From: Camarhynchus parvulus
Lineage: Eukaryota > Chordata > Aves > Passeriformes > Thraupidae
Length of the DNA: 64,000 nt
Reading direction: 5' to 3'
NCBI RefSeq assembly: GCF_901933205.1
Contig: NC_044574.1
Location: 4,486,733-4,550,732, forward strand
Both the position numbers and the translations under genes were made by a program. Shown here piece by piece: positions 12,980 through 24,389 of this stretch. The notes beneath the pieces are model-generated. The model had not been told where the DNA came from. It saw only the letters and a list, made by a program, of their open reading frames with translations, and did no database searches. Numbering within the stretch: position 1 is the first letter of the stretch; every line of letters starts with the position of its first letter.

Positions 12980-13707
12980 GGCTCACTGTCCAAGTGGGCA
13001 CCAGGGATGAGTGTGCTCCTCAGGGGTGGTGGTGGGACTGGCCCTGTTTAACATCTTTGTCACTGACATGGACTGTGGGATCAAGTGCACCCTCTGCACT
13101 TGTTTTGTGACAGCACCGAGCTGTGTGTTGCCATTGGCATGCTGGAGGGAGGGATGGCATCCAGAGGGGCCTGGACAGGCTGGAGAGGTGGGTCTGTAAG
13201 GATCTCATGAAGTTCAGCAAGGCCAAGTGCAGGGTCCTGCAGCTGGGTCAGGGCAATCCCTGACACAAACACAGGCTGGGAGGAGAATGGACTGAGAGCA
13301 GAGCTAAGAGCTTGGGGGTGTTGGTTGATGAAGAGCTCCACAGGACCCAGCAATGTGCACTGGCAGCCCAGAAACCACACATTGTTCCCTGAGCTGCATC
13401 CGAGGCGCTGTGGGCAGCAGGGGAGGGAAGGGATTCTCCCCAGCCCCCAGGCAACCAGCCACAGTATGAGGACACAGTCTTAAGCTGTGCCAGAGGAGGT
13501 TTAGGTTGGACATTAGGAGTAATTCTTCATAGAAAAGGTGATTTGACATTGGAACGGGCTGCTCAGGGAGGTGATGGAGTCACCGTCCCTGGAGGTGCTT
13601 AAGGAAAGACTGGACAAGGCACTGAGTGCTATGGTGGTGCTGGGTCATGGAATGGACTCAATCAGCTCAGAGGTCTTTTCCAACCTAGTTATCCTGTGAT
13701 TCTGTAG
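12980..13707 (+). mobile_element. CR1 LINE, 5'-truncated, 3' end of ORF2 plus 3'UTR
   Basis: The plus strand carries a decayed end of the CR1 reverse-transcriptase ORF: GLALFNIFVTDMDCGIKCTL at about 13033-13092 corresponds to the conserved GPVLFNIFINDLDEGIECTL block. A region resembling the LMKFNKGKCRVL block follows at about 13205-13240. The 3' part has the canonical tail: gcccagggaggtggtggagt-like text, then gaggtcttttccaacctagt and a terminal tgattctgt. Frame shifts and stops are frequent, so the copy is dead. It lies sense to CTNNA2 inside an intron. Confidence 0.9.
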
Positions 13708-16700
13708 AAGCAGAGGGTAAAGAACAGCACTTAGAAAATAATAAGGAAGCCAAAGAAATAGGAGATATGAAACGTTCAGAGGAAGAAAGCCAAACCAAAA
13801 GCAAGCTAAGAGTATGAAATCAAATTGCAGTGTTGGGAAAGGACTGAGATAAAGTCAGGACCATAAAGTTGGTTAACTCCACAATAATCTCTACTTGCCT
13901 AATAGAACAAGCAAGTAGAGGAAATAAAAATCTCAGGGTCTTTATTTTGGCATTGTGAAAAGACAGCTTCCAGGACAGGAAGGCTGGGGCCGGGTTGTGA
14001 AAGTGAGATCTTTATCTAGATAGTGTATTCAAGTAGCTCATGTCATCTGCTCTGGGAGACATTAAAGACACGAAAAATACAGAAAGATATTTTAGCTGGA
14101 CAGTTTGGGTTGGAGATATATTTAAGTAACATCTGCGTAAATGTTTGAATGTATGCAGGTAGACTGATACGTGTGAGGGTGAAATGCAGCCATAGCAAGT
14201 GCACTCAGTTCCAAAATATATGGCTATCTGAAGCATATATGCTTATACAGGTTTGGCTAAACCTTTATCTGGAACAAATTTGTTTGAGCTAATTTAGGAG
14301 TCTACAACTCCTGCTGGCACAGAATGTCCCTCAGTACACTGTCCATGAAGGGACTACCTGCTGATGTGGTAACATAAAAATTTATCATCTTGACACTGAG
14401 TCAATTTACAGCTCCTAAAGGACAAAGGCACCAGTGAGTTATGCAGGTTAATCAAAATGAGTGCTGATAAAATCCCTCATGGTCATCTATTCATTATATA
14501 TGGTGTATTTTACAGAAGCTCTGTCTTAGGACTTTCTCAAAGCAGTGAAGAATTCCTAATTATCCTATGAAACATCTTAAAGATGAATAAAAAAATTTAA
14601 AAGAGGCAAATAGATGTACCTGTAGTGACTCTAAAGCTGTGTGCAATACCTCTCACAAATATTTGACAATAATAGGAATTTAGTTCTATGTAGCTTACCT
14701 GTTGCATCCCAGTAAAGGGAGCATGGACCAGGAGCTCAGAGGGTTTATGCAGTTGGCTTCCTTGGGGGGATCCAAGCCTGGGGCAGACAGTGTAGCAGCT
14801 GAGAAGATCTAGTGTTGGTAATCAGCTCATTTCAAGTTATATAAGTTATACAACAGAGTCCTCCAGAGTTCTCTTTGAAGTGATGATTTTACAGAGTTTT
14901 GATTCAGCCAAGTGAAAGATCCTGCAGGATCTTGTTCCTGAGTCAGGGAGTCCACAGGGTTTTGCCTTTGTCAAAGGTGCTGGATTGGATGATAGTGCAT
15001 ACCCTGAGCTTTGGGCATCAGGGGGATCATAACTGTGACCCACAGAAAAAGCTGTGCAGAAGCCCCTGGAAAGGTTAATCTGTTTTTCTTAGTGTATGGC
15101 TGTTCCTTGAAAGAAGGTGGATGGTGGCAGACAGAGTTTATGTCAGGAAAAGCTGATGAACAAAGCTCAAGACACAACTGAAAAATCCAACAAGAAAATA
15201 TTTTTTCCAATAATTTCAGTTCTTTTGAAGCTCAATTTTTTTTATATATAAGGCTGTGTTTAGGGCTAAAAAAATACCTCAGTTTATATGAATGCATGTA
15301 TAAACACACATAAATATGAAATTATGTATCCTGCATAAATGGAAAGATGTTATCCAGAATTTAATTTGCAAAGCAAAATTACACTGCACTTGTCTTCATT
15401 ATAATATATTCATGGAGACAAGAAGCACACACACCATCTATATGTCTGCATTCAGTAGGTTTAAATTTAGACAGGTCAGACTTTTATCCTCATTGAGAAG
15501 CATTTTGGCTCTGGGGAACATGCTCTTGTGCTTTATCAAGTGACTAATAGTCATGCATTTGGGAAGATTAAATTTATTGACATTTCTCATTAGAACAATT
15601 TTCTGCAAAGAAAAGCATTTCTGACACCAAACAATATGAAGCTATTTAATTCCTTGAAAACAATGCAAAATGTTACAGATTCAAGACTGAGGCTTGAACC
15701 AAATATGACCATAGAAAAAGGTTAGAAAACTGAAGGAAATACTATTGTATGTGCTTCATTGCATATTGCATTTGCTTTAAAAGTAGTAGCCACTCAAAAA
15801 TTCAAGGCTCACCTGCTACAGTGGTTACAGCTCCACTTCAGCCTGTTTTCCTATTCAAGGCCATGCTGAATGAGCTGAGAAGAAAATGGGAATTTAATGG
15901 CTTTGTGATACACAAATTACAGCAGCCCTACAATAATTAGCAGGGCTCAGAGACCATTCTAACACACCCTAAGATACGGTCCCAAAGGACTATTCCTATA
16001 AGAATTACTATAAAGAAAGAGAGGACTTTGGTGCTATTTCATGTTCACTTGTTTTCCAGTCTTATTGCCTTTAAAAGAGATGGTTTGGGACCAAGCATCA
16101 CCATTTTGTATTAAATAAGAATTCCTGTCCCCTGGGGCATTCTCAGCTCCTAATGTACAGCATAGATTTGCTAATAGGTTCATCCTAAGGCCATAAATGA
16201 AAATGAGGTTTGTTTTTGGGAATTATGCCATTATGGTGGACTGAATTTCCATAATAACAGATTTAACCCACAATAGATTTTGGGTTGTGTTTCTTATACA
16301 GAAGTACATCTTGTAGCTCTTGCAATTATTTAGCTCCTTGGGTTGGAAAGTGGTGACACTAAATCCCACTTATGAAAGTACTATCAGATGGTGCTTTTGC
16401 AGATATTAAAAGAATGACAGCTAAAGTTCAGACTCATCACTGACTTTGACTGTAATTGTGTTTCTTGACAACCAGAGTTGCAGACAAGTAACACACACAC
16501 AGAACTATTCACAGACAAGATGTGCACTCAAGGGAAAACATCAGCAGGTTTTTCCAATCTGAGCAAAATCAAGTGCAAATACTGAACAGAACAGCTTACA
16601 ACAAAGTTTTTCATAAAATCCACAGAAGAGATGTGTTTCCATTAAATGAGAGAGGTCATAATGGCCTTTAGGAAGAGACCTAACTAAGTGAGGAAGGTTA

Positions 16701-19700
16701 AAAGTAGCCTTCTATCTTTAACCTCTGAAATATTTTCTTCCACACTTGGAAGATATTATTATTACAATTATTATTTATGTATCTCACAGAAGCAAAGGAA
16801 GAATAGTTCTGTTATCACATCTAATCTTACCTGACTGATAAGCAGTTGCTTCAACAAAAAGGGTTTGTTTTGTATCATGTAATTAAGACAGTGATATGAA
16901 CTTAAAGTAAAAAACTATCCAGTATCAGAAAAATCAATCCTAACCTCTTACTGTTAGATATCTTCAAAAGCTTTCTTTTAACATGAGTTCTTTCTGATTC
17001 TGACTAATACCTCATCAAAACCTTGTGAACTGGGTTATCAGGTAGGTAATAGTATGTCTGGAAACTGTGATGAAATACACAAGTAATGTGTGCTAAATCT
17101 CATCAAAGACCAAATTAGAATTCTGTAAAACTGGATTAGAGCATCAATACCTGAGCTAAAAGACTGCAGAAAGATTTTCATCCCCTTCTTATACCTGCAA
17201 TTGGGTTCAACATTTCCATTGTCAAAAAGTTAGAGAAGTTACAGCTTTACTCAGTGTCAGGTTGGATGTTCCATATTTCATCATTCCTTATCTCTGGCAG
17301 ATAATGTACAAAAAGGATTTTCCCACTTATCCATCATGCTGATGCCGTAGAGCAGCTGGCCCTCTTTGGGTCAGAGGTGTGTCTGTGTAAAGCTCTCAGA
17401 CTTTTATGATATGTGTCACTTTGGCATTTTTACATGGCCTTTTCCAGCTTTCACTTCAATTCCTTTCAAGCCATCCTTTTTTACCTTCTGTGTCTGTGCC
17501 AGTCTGGGTGATGCTTCTGCAGGGTTGGTTTTCTGTGCTCAAACTCCCCAGACAGCACCCAGAGGTACCTGTGTGGTGCCTGCCCTTCCCACCATGTGTT
17601 CATCCTTTTGGGCAAGAAAGAAAGCACATTGGGATTTTTTTTCCATCAGATCTTTGAGGTCAGACAAAACATGGACCCCTACTTTAAGTTGATTTCTGTT
17701 GCCTGGGTGCAAGTGATTATATCAATTACTTGACCAGCATTTACATAGTTTTCTTATGCTGTTAGGTTTAACTTACATCCCTTAAGAAAATATTTGATAT
17801 TAAAGTCTTCATTTACTGTCTCTTTGCATTTCCATGGATTCATTTAATTAATCTTAATTGTGTTCCTTGAAACATTTGGAAGATTTATGCACTTTCTTGA
17901 ATGTATATACATTTAAAAATAACATCATGAGGTGTATTCTTTCTCTGCTTTATTCAGTAATGTGTTTAGGTCTATGTGCACAGCTCTTAACTTTGTTCTT
18001 CACTTTATATTCTCTTCATCAACTACAGATATCACACTAAGTAGGTCAAAACAAGATTTCAGATTTAAGTAGTACTAGCCCCAAAACACCATCTGGGGTA
18101 TAATTTGCCACCCAATCTATCGAACTGTTTATATCACATTATTATGGTGGAATTTTCCATATTTCTCCATATTCTCTTTTTACTGGAGAATGTCCTTGGC
18201 CATACTCAGTCTTCCAGAATTTGATTCTGCATTTTCCATATGTTTCATCCCAATAAAAGACAATTTACCTCTTTATCTCTCTAAACTCTCTCTTCACAAG
18301 ATCTTAGAACTGCTGTTACATGTGTAATTTTTCTGATATTTAAGGTTATATCCTCTGAACATCCTTCTCTTTATCAGAAGGAGCAACCTCACATAGACTC
18401 CATCAGGACTGGTGGTCATAGGAGTTTGAAATATGTTCCTACTTTATTTGGCAAAAACAACTGTGGTGCAGTAGTCAAGCCATAGGTTACCCAAGTTATG
18501 AATTCACTGAATAATACTTGGTACCTTTTACCATAAAAGCCTTTAAAAATTGGATTTTTCTTTTCTCTTTATCAGGCCATTAGACATAAACATTAATAAG
18601 GAGTCGATGCAATACAGGAGACCAGAGGAGGTTTTCCTCCTGTCTGTCTTCAAACATGCAAATAGTTTGTAATCAAGACATGATGTACAGAGAAAACAGT
18701 TAAATTATGAACAGCACTGTCATCACTTAGCATTCCTCAGCTGCAGCCTAGTTTTGCATTGTGTTCCTGCAGTTACATCTCATCTCTAACAGCCGCAATA
18801 ACTCTTCATTTCGCCCACTGGGCACCCATTTTTGTTGAGTTTTTAATCCCACAAATGCACTGCTTTAAAGCAACATCTGCAGATTCTGCAGGATAACCAT
18901 GATGATAAAGTTTTGAAGGTTAAGAAGGAAAATGCTTGACTCTGTTGCCAGGTGTGGCTGATACTAGACATGAGTCACACACTTCCTTTTTTCAGTCTAA
19001 GGAAAGGAGAGAAAAACAAAGAACACACTGACAGAGCAGGGAATGCACATTAATCATTATTAAGACAGAAATACTAATCATTATTAGATTATAATTCGCA
19101 TGAACCTAGTAGCACCAAAAAGCCTGAGGGAAAGCATCAATATTAACTCCATGTGCTTATAATACATACCCTCAAAAGACATTTAGGAGTATTTATTTTT
19201 CCTCTTCCAAAAGGCAGGCTCTTACACTAGCAGTCTTTACTGGCACTGAATAAGTCCCCCATTCTCTAACCAGTTTTATTTAATGGGGTTAGGTGTAGCA
19301 GCAGAAAAAAAAATACACTATTTTTCAATTTTAGTCTACAGCTAGGTTATTAAGAAAATCCCAGTGGATAATATAAGCAATTATGTTTACTCCCAAACCT
19401 GCTTTTCCAGAATTTGGATGATAAAAATATCATTTACAATAAAGTAGACTGAATATCCCATTTTAAGTCCTCCAGTATCAGTTCTTGGGATGTTGTTGGA
19501 AAAAAAAAAGTGTGCCTCAGCCTGTATGGCTGTCATTGTCTAAAAATGTACATTTTTAAAAAATATCACCTCTTTGCAATTTTATTGCTATTTTCTGGAA
19601 CTTGAAAGTGTGCTCTGTAAATAAATGTGTGCCCAGAATTTTTATACTTCCCTCACTTGTTCTTTCAGCACAGTTTGTCAGTTCTCATTTTCAGTGCAAG

Positions 19701-20137
19701 AAAACCATAGTTCTGTTCCTGCCCTCCCTCCTGCATTGGTGCAGGAGACCCAACCCTCTGGATTACTCTACTCAAGGGTCAATCCACGGGTGTGAACTGG
19801 ATGTTTATCCCACGTGGGGCAGCACAAATGTAATTCCTGTTGCAATCGCTGAAATTTTAGCTGCTTGCACTGGTGTGGATGCTTTTGTGCAGTTTGGCTG
19901 TACGAAACCACACATAAAATAAGGAATCTATTGACCAAATTCATGCCCGATCTGATGTCAGTCAGCTTTTAATTGGGATAGAGCTTTCTGTCCTCACTGG
20001 TTGTCATCAAAAGGTGCCGAAAACGTTCCCATTTTGAATCAGCCAGGCCTGTGCTGTGGGAAGGAGTGAGAGGAACCCCCAGCCAGTGGGGTTACTCATC
20101 GTGGAGGAGGCCCTGTGTCCTTGGCCAAGCATAGCTC

Positions 20138-20237
20138 CTTCAGCACACGTTCCCCTCTCTCCTCGCTCTACGCTACGGCACAATATTTCTCTTGCTCTCT
20201 CTCTCACTATCTCTTTTCTGTATCTCTCGGAAATCAG
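20138..20237 (+). promoter_or_regulatory. CU-rich polypyrimidine tract before cassette exon (PTB-type)
   Basis: Within 100 nt of the acceptor there are repeated CU blocks: cccctctctcctcgctct, ttctcttgctctctctctc and ctatctcttttctgtatctc. They are followed by an unusually poor final stretch (ggaaatcag) that interrupts the tract just before the AG. Long CUCUCU/UCUU arrays of this kind are classic binding sites for PTBP1/PTBP2, which repress neural exons in non-neural cells. Binding is inferred from the motifs. Confidence 0.55.
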
Positions 20238-20381
20238 ACTGGAGTTCAGAGCACTTTCACTACCTTTTATGAGGTAGAGTGTGATGTCATAGATGGGGGC
20301 AGGGCTAGTCAACTTTCCACCCACCCACCCACCTGTGCTGAGGGAGCTACGCTTGAGACTGGAAGCGGTGACTCCTCAACG
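20238..20381 (+). CDS. CTNNA2: CTNNA2 alternative cassette exon (alphaN-catenin II insert, 48 aa)
   Basis: This 144-bp, phase 0-0 exon lies between the acceptor ctcggaaatcag and a perfect donor gtgagt. It encodes TGVQSTFTTFYEVECDVIDG, then GRASQLSTHPPTCAEGATLE and TGSGDSST. The first 29 residues closely resemble the 48-residue insert of mammalian alphaN-catenin II; the last dozen look diverged (comparison from memory). Because it is symmetric, it can be skipped without a frame change. Skipping gives ...LIVSG-LDSATS..., and inclusion gives ...LIVSG-TGVQ...SST-LDSATS.... It is Ser/Thr-rich (15 of 48 residues) and probably flexible. It sits between helices H4 and H5 of the actin-binding domain, so it could tune F-actin affinity or be phosphorylated. 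That role is inferred. Confidence 0.93.
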
Positions 20382-20515
20382 GTGAGTAACCTCCTGTCTC
20401 ATCTTTGTCTTTATAGCTCTGGGGGTGGAGGGACGACACATGAGAATGGGGGATTTTTTTGATAGTTTCTCTTTTTTTTTTTTTTTCAATTAACCATAGG
20501 ACTCACAGAGTTAAT

Positions 20516-20521
20516 TGCATG
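20516..20521 (+). promoter_or_regulatory. TGCATG element, candidate RBFOX splicing enhancer
   Basis: A perfect TGCATG (in ttaattgcatgtgttg) starts 135 nt downstream of the cassette exon end. Downstream intronic UGCAUG within about 200-300 nt is the established position for RBFOX1/2/3 activation of neural exons. The hexamer will occur by chance every few kb, so the support comes from its position next to this known neural exon. Between exon and motif there is also a T-run (about 20471-20486). Confidence 0.5.
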
Positions 20522-23500
20522 TGTTGTCTCAGTCACCTGTGCAGAAGCGTTTCCTCCCTGTCCAGAAGTCCCAGAGTTAAATTCACCTGCAAAGCAATTT
20601 CCCTGCACAGGTGGTCCATTGGCTGATGGTTAAACTGATCCTTCAATGTTTATCTTGCCCTGTGCAAAGGCAGGCTCTGGTCCCCTTGAACTCAGTTGCT
20701 GAACTTCCATTAATTTAATTACAGTATTTAATTATGGTGCTGAGCCATAATTTTCCTGAAGTTCTTTATGATTAAAGATAGATGGTGTTATTTATATATT
20801 TATCATTATTAACTGTGGATACTGACTGTTTATATGGGACAGGATTTCTTTTGTTTTTTTTCATATTCTCTATTACTGTTTTTATTCACTTTATCCAGAA
20901 TATATATGAAGCTGTGTATTGACAATAAGCCAATTATAAAACCTGTTTCATAGATGAAATAAAATTCGAAGGTAAATTGTGAAAGACATAACATTAAGCA
21001 GAAAACCCAGAAGAGATGTAACTCAGGCTTGGCCTTTGAAATTATAAATCAAAGCATTTGATTTTTTTTTCTTTGATAATACTTGAGGTGGGCAGGGACG
21101 CTGCTGACTGAATTTCTTAGTGTGTTTTTTGTCTCACTACCTAAATGTTACAATTTTACTTTAAAGCATTGTCTTGTTACCTATTTCCCTCAGCCCCAAG
21201 TATTACTGCTTCACTGTTTTAATATCCCTCAGCATATTAAAAAAGACAAGATGGACTATGAAGATCTTCCTTTCTTGTTCTGCCTCCTGGGTATCTATTA
21301 AAGCTGTCAAGATGTCAGAGCTCTCATACTAAAGGCAGAAGAAGGATCATATGAAGATTTTGGGCCCTAGAGATACTGCAAATCTTGCTGTTCTTGTTCA
21401 TTTAAAGTTCTTTACCAGCTTTGTGTGGGGTCTGGTCATATCCCAGTGAGAGGCACTAAAAGGCAGCGCCATGTCCTGGATAAATCGCAGGAAGAGAGTG
21501 CAGCCCCAGCCTTTTCAGCAGAGGGGGTTCATAGGCTGATGGGTGAAGTAGTCCTATTTTCAGGTGACTGGGTGGCTTTGAGCCATTGGGTGAGGGTGCA
21601 GAGCATTCCATCTTCTGGTCAGTGGCATTGCTGGGAATTGGTCCATAGTGATGCGCAGATATTCCTCCCTGATGACTCAGGGATGCTCTTTGTATCCAAG
21701 CACAGGACAGCTAAATGGAGTTCAGGGAGGGTGAGAGTCTTGTTTACAAAGGTACTATCAAAACTTTCAGAAATGGTTGTTTCCTTCCCTGTCAAAGAGA
21801 AAAATAATGACAAAGAATATAAAATGTCTCCCTGACAGGCTTTTCTAGCTTTGAATAATGTGCACAAGGTGTTTTATTACTACTGCTGATTCCTTTAGTA
21901 AACCAGACACTGAAATCTTCAAATCTTCCTTTGCAAAGCCATGAACTTGCCTGGCAAATTTAGCTTCCCCAGCAAACTTTAATCTTTTCAGGAAAAAAAA
22001 AAAAAACAGGTTAGTCAATCTCTAATGTTTCACTGGGAAAACTTCATGGGAATTGCGCTCTTAAAGATGATTTGAAGTTTGTGCTTTTCAGAGGCAAATG
22101 CTTGGAGGTAAAATTTAATTTAGATCCTAAGCACATCCTTTGCTGATGAGTTTATCAAATTGCCTTCTCACATAATTATTCTTGCATAATGCAGGAGACT
22201 TCAGTTTTTGCACAGAATTGATAAAACACAAAGAGCAGCTGTACAGTGCCCTAATCTCACTTCAGTGATACAAAAGCATTTTGGTGGCATGGAGAAACTC
22301 TTTTTAAGACTGGTGTAATCATTGGGAAAAGAGAATCAGTATTGGTGTCATTCAATAAGGATGTTGAATTAGAGACAGTGATCAGCACTGAGGGGATATC
22401 GTGGAACAGAGATGTCAGTGGATTACTTGGAATCCAGAGAAATTTGCATTCTAAAGTTGTCTTTAGACAAATGAGCAAATCAGCAGTTGGCTGGCTTCTG
22501 TATAGTGGGGAGTTGGTAGAGGGGAAGATATTCCAAATTACATGAACTGTTACAATAATTAACCTGAAATCTGTCTGTGCCAATTCTAATAACAAATTTT
22601 TGCCCAGGTAACCCCAGGCTGTGAATTTGACTGAAAAGCTTAAATTTGGAAGAATAAATAAACTCATGTTACATTTACTGAGCTAATTCCCCTGTTAAAT
22701 TATTTTACTGGCAGCTATGATTTAAAAAAAATATTAAAATGTCCAAAGTGCACAGATTCCTACATTTACAGCTTTGGCTGAAATGTGTGTTCACTAAATT
22801 ATGAAGTTTGTTTAATATTATTTACATGTACATTACATTAAATTAAAATGTTATAAGGCCTAGATTTCAGCTGATTTTATTTAGTGTTTAATATGAAAAC
22901 TTTTAAAGCAAGTATCTAACAAATTTCTTCCAACACATGCTAATTCAAATGAGTTAAATCTTCATAAATTATTAGCAAACTGAAAGTTAATTTTTGATGC
23001 AGCATTCTTAAAAAATTTATACTTGCAAGCACGTTGTGTATAATCATCTCAAAACGAACCAAATATATTAACTAGTCTATTTACACCTATGTATTTAAGG
23101 AGATCAACATTTAGATGAAAGGTTTATTCCTCAGTCACAATGGCAAAAGGTGAGCAATAGTTTAATGATGTGAGGTCATCTACAGGGATCAAGCATTTTT
23201 TTCAGTATGATTAAAGCAGCGATGTGAAATTCCCAATTTTTCTCTGTTTGCCAGGCTGGTTTATCTTACAAGTTGAATTAAAACTTTGTGGGTTGGTTCT
23301 TACCTTCTTTTTCTCTGTGAGAAGTGAGGGGAGAGCTGTGAAATGCTCCATCTGTTCCCAAACCATGTCAGCTGGCACAGAGATGCTTCTCCCTCTGCCC
23401 TCCTGCAGTTTTGGGCTGGTTTAGCACCATTGCCTCAACACAAATTGTGTGGATTACATCTTGTTTAAGCAGAAGTCACAATGACAGTGCGCAGCATTCT

Positions 23501-24280
23501 GGAGGACTCTTCATGTTGATTTAACTTGCAGCCCTTTTAAACCTCGACCTCAGCTTGTTTGAATTTACAGCACAAATTTACACACATTTACACTTGAACT
23601 GGGTGTAGTGATGGAGGAAACCAGGACTGCCTCAACACCCTGGACTTTCTGATCCTGGGACAGTTGCACTCAAAGACATTAAATAATGATTCTCTTTAAT
23701 CAACAATCCCTTGGATTTTTATCAGTCCCATCTGAGTGTCTCAAAGCAAACCCATGGTGTACCCTGGTAAAACTGAAAACAAATAAATATTGTCATTATT
23801 TCCTTTCTACAAATAATGCTGAGCCGTGTTCAAGGCAGAAAGGATCTATAGAATCATGATGGGTTTCAAACACTACATACTCCTTCATGACTGTAGTGGT
23901 TTTGGTAATTTAAGATTTTTTAATTAGGAGATTTCTTAATTATCGTGTTGATGAGTGTCGTGGGTTTTAATGTTGGTTAATTACTTGTGTACTTATTTCT
24001 TGTTGTGAAATAGGATTAGGAGAAAGGTAAAGTAGGTTTAAAATTTTTAAATGGTATAAAGAAAATTTTATTAATAGTAACTAAAAAAGTACTGACAATT
24101 AAAATATTTTTTAGAATACTTCTTTTTTCTTCATAACTTTTTTCTATTTAAAATGTAAAGAAACAAAACTTAAAATAGTTAGTTTACTATTTTTAAAATA
24201 GTATACTACTAAAATACTCAGTGTTCAAGACCAGTGTTTCTCTGCCTTGTATTTGATATTCCAGTTTCCACTCTGGATGA

Positions 24281-24389
24281 CCAAATAAAATAAAACCAAA
24301 ACCAGCCAACCAAAACCAACAAAACAACCCCCAAAAAACAAATTAACCACAAATACTGCCATCCCATCCCCCCCAAAAAAAAACAACAG
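24281..24389. repeat. A/C-rich low-complexity tract
   Basis: About 110 bp of nearly G-free sequence built of aaaacc, aaccaacaaaa and cccc units. It is the same class as the larger tract at 62272-62432 and the complement of the G/T tract at 49749-50015. Confidence 0.8.

Larger units (their letters stand above)
7711..20237 (+). other. CTNNA2: CTNNA2 intron, 12,527 bp, upstream of the cassette exon
   Basis: The donor is gtaagc and the acceptor is tctctcggaaatcag. The intron holds a CR1 LINE fragment at 12980-13707, homopolymer T runs (about 7820-7838 and 8790-8807), a small ACGTATGT duplication near 8940-8957, and a minus-strand open segment at 9447-9767 that I do not recognise. The last 450 bp contains several CpGs, including the sequences cccacgtgggg and gccgaaaacg. 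That is unusual for this AT-rich intron and may mark a conserved splicing-control region. Confidence 0.8.

Noticed and set aside
12886..13549. Several overlapping open frames on both strands
   Set aside because: Explained by the degenerate CR1 LINE copy at 12980-13707.
21425..21835. 136-codon plus-strand open frame in the last intron (MGSGHIPVRGTKRQ...)
   Set aside because: No splice borders at its edges, no recognisable domain, and a single long frame of this size is expected by chance in this much sequence. Not called as a gene.
22257..22667. 136-codon minus-strand open frame (MSLFILPNLSFSV...)
   Set aside because: Composition is that of AT-rich intron read in the quieter frame, with no family resemblance and no promoter or splice context.
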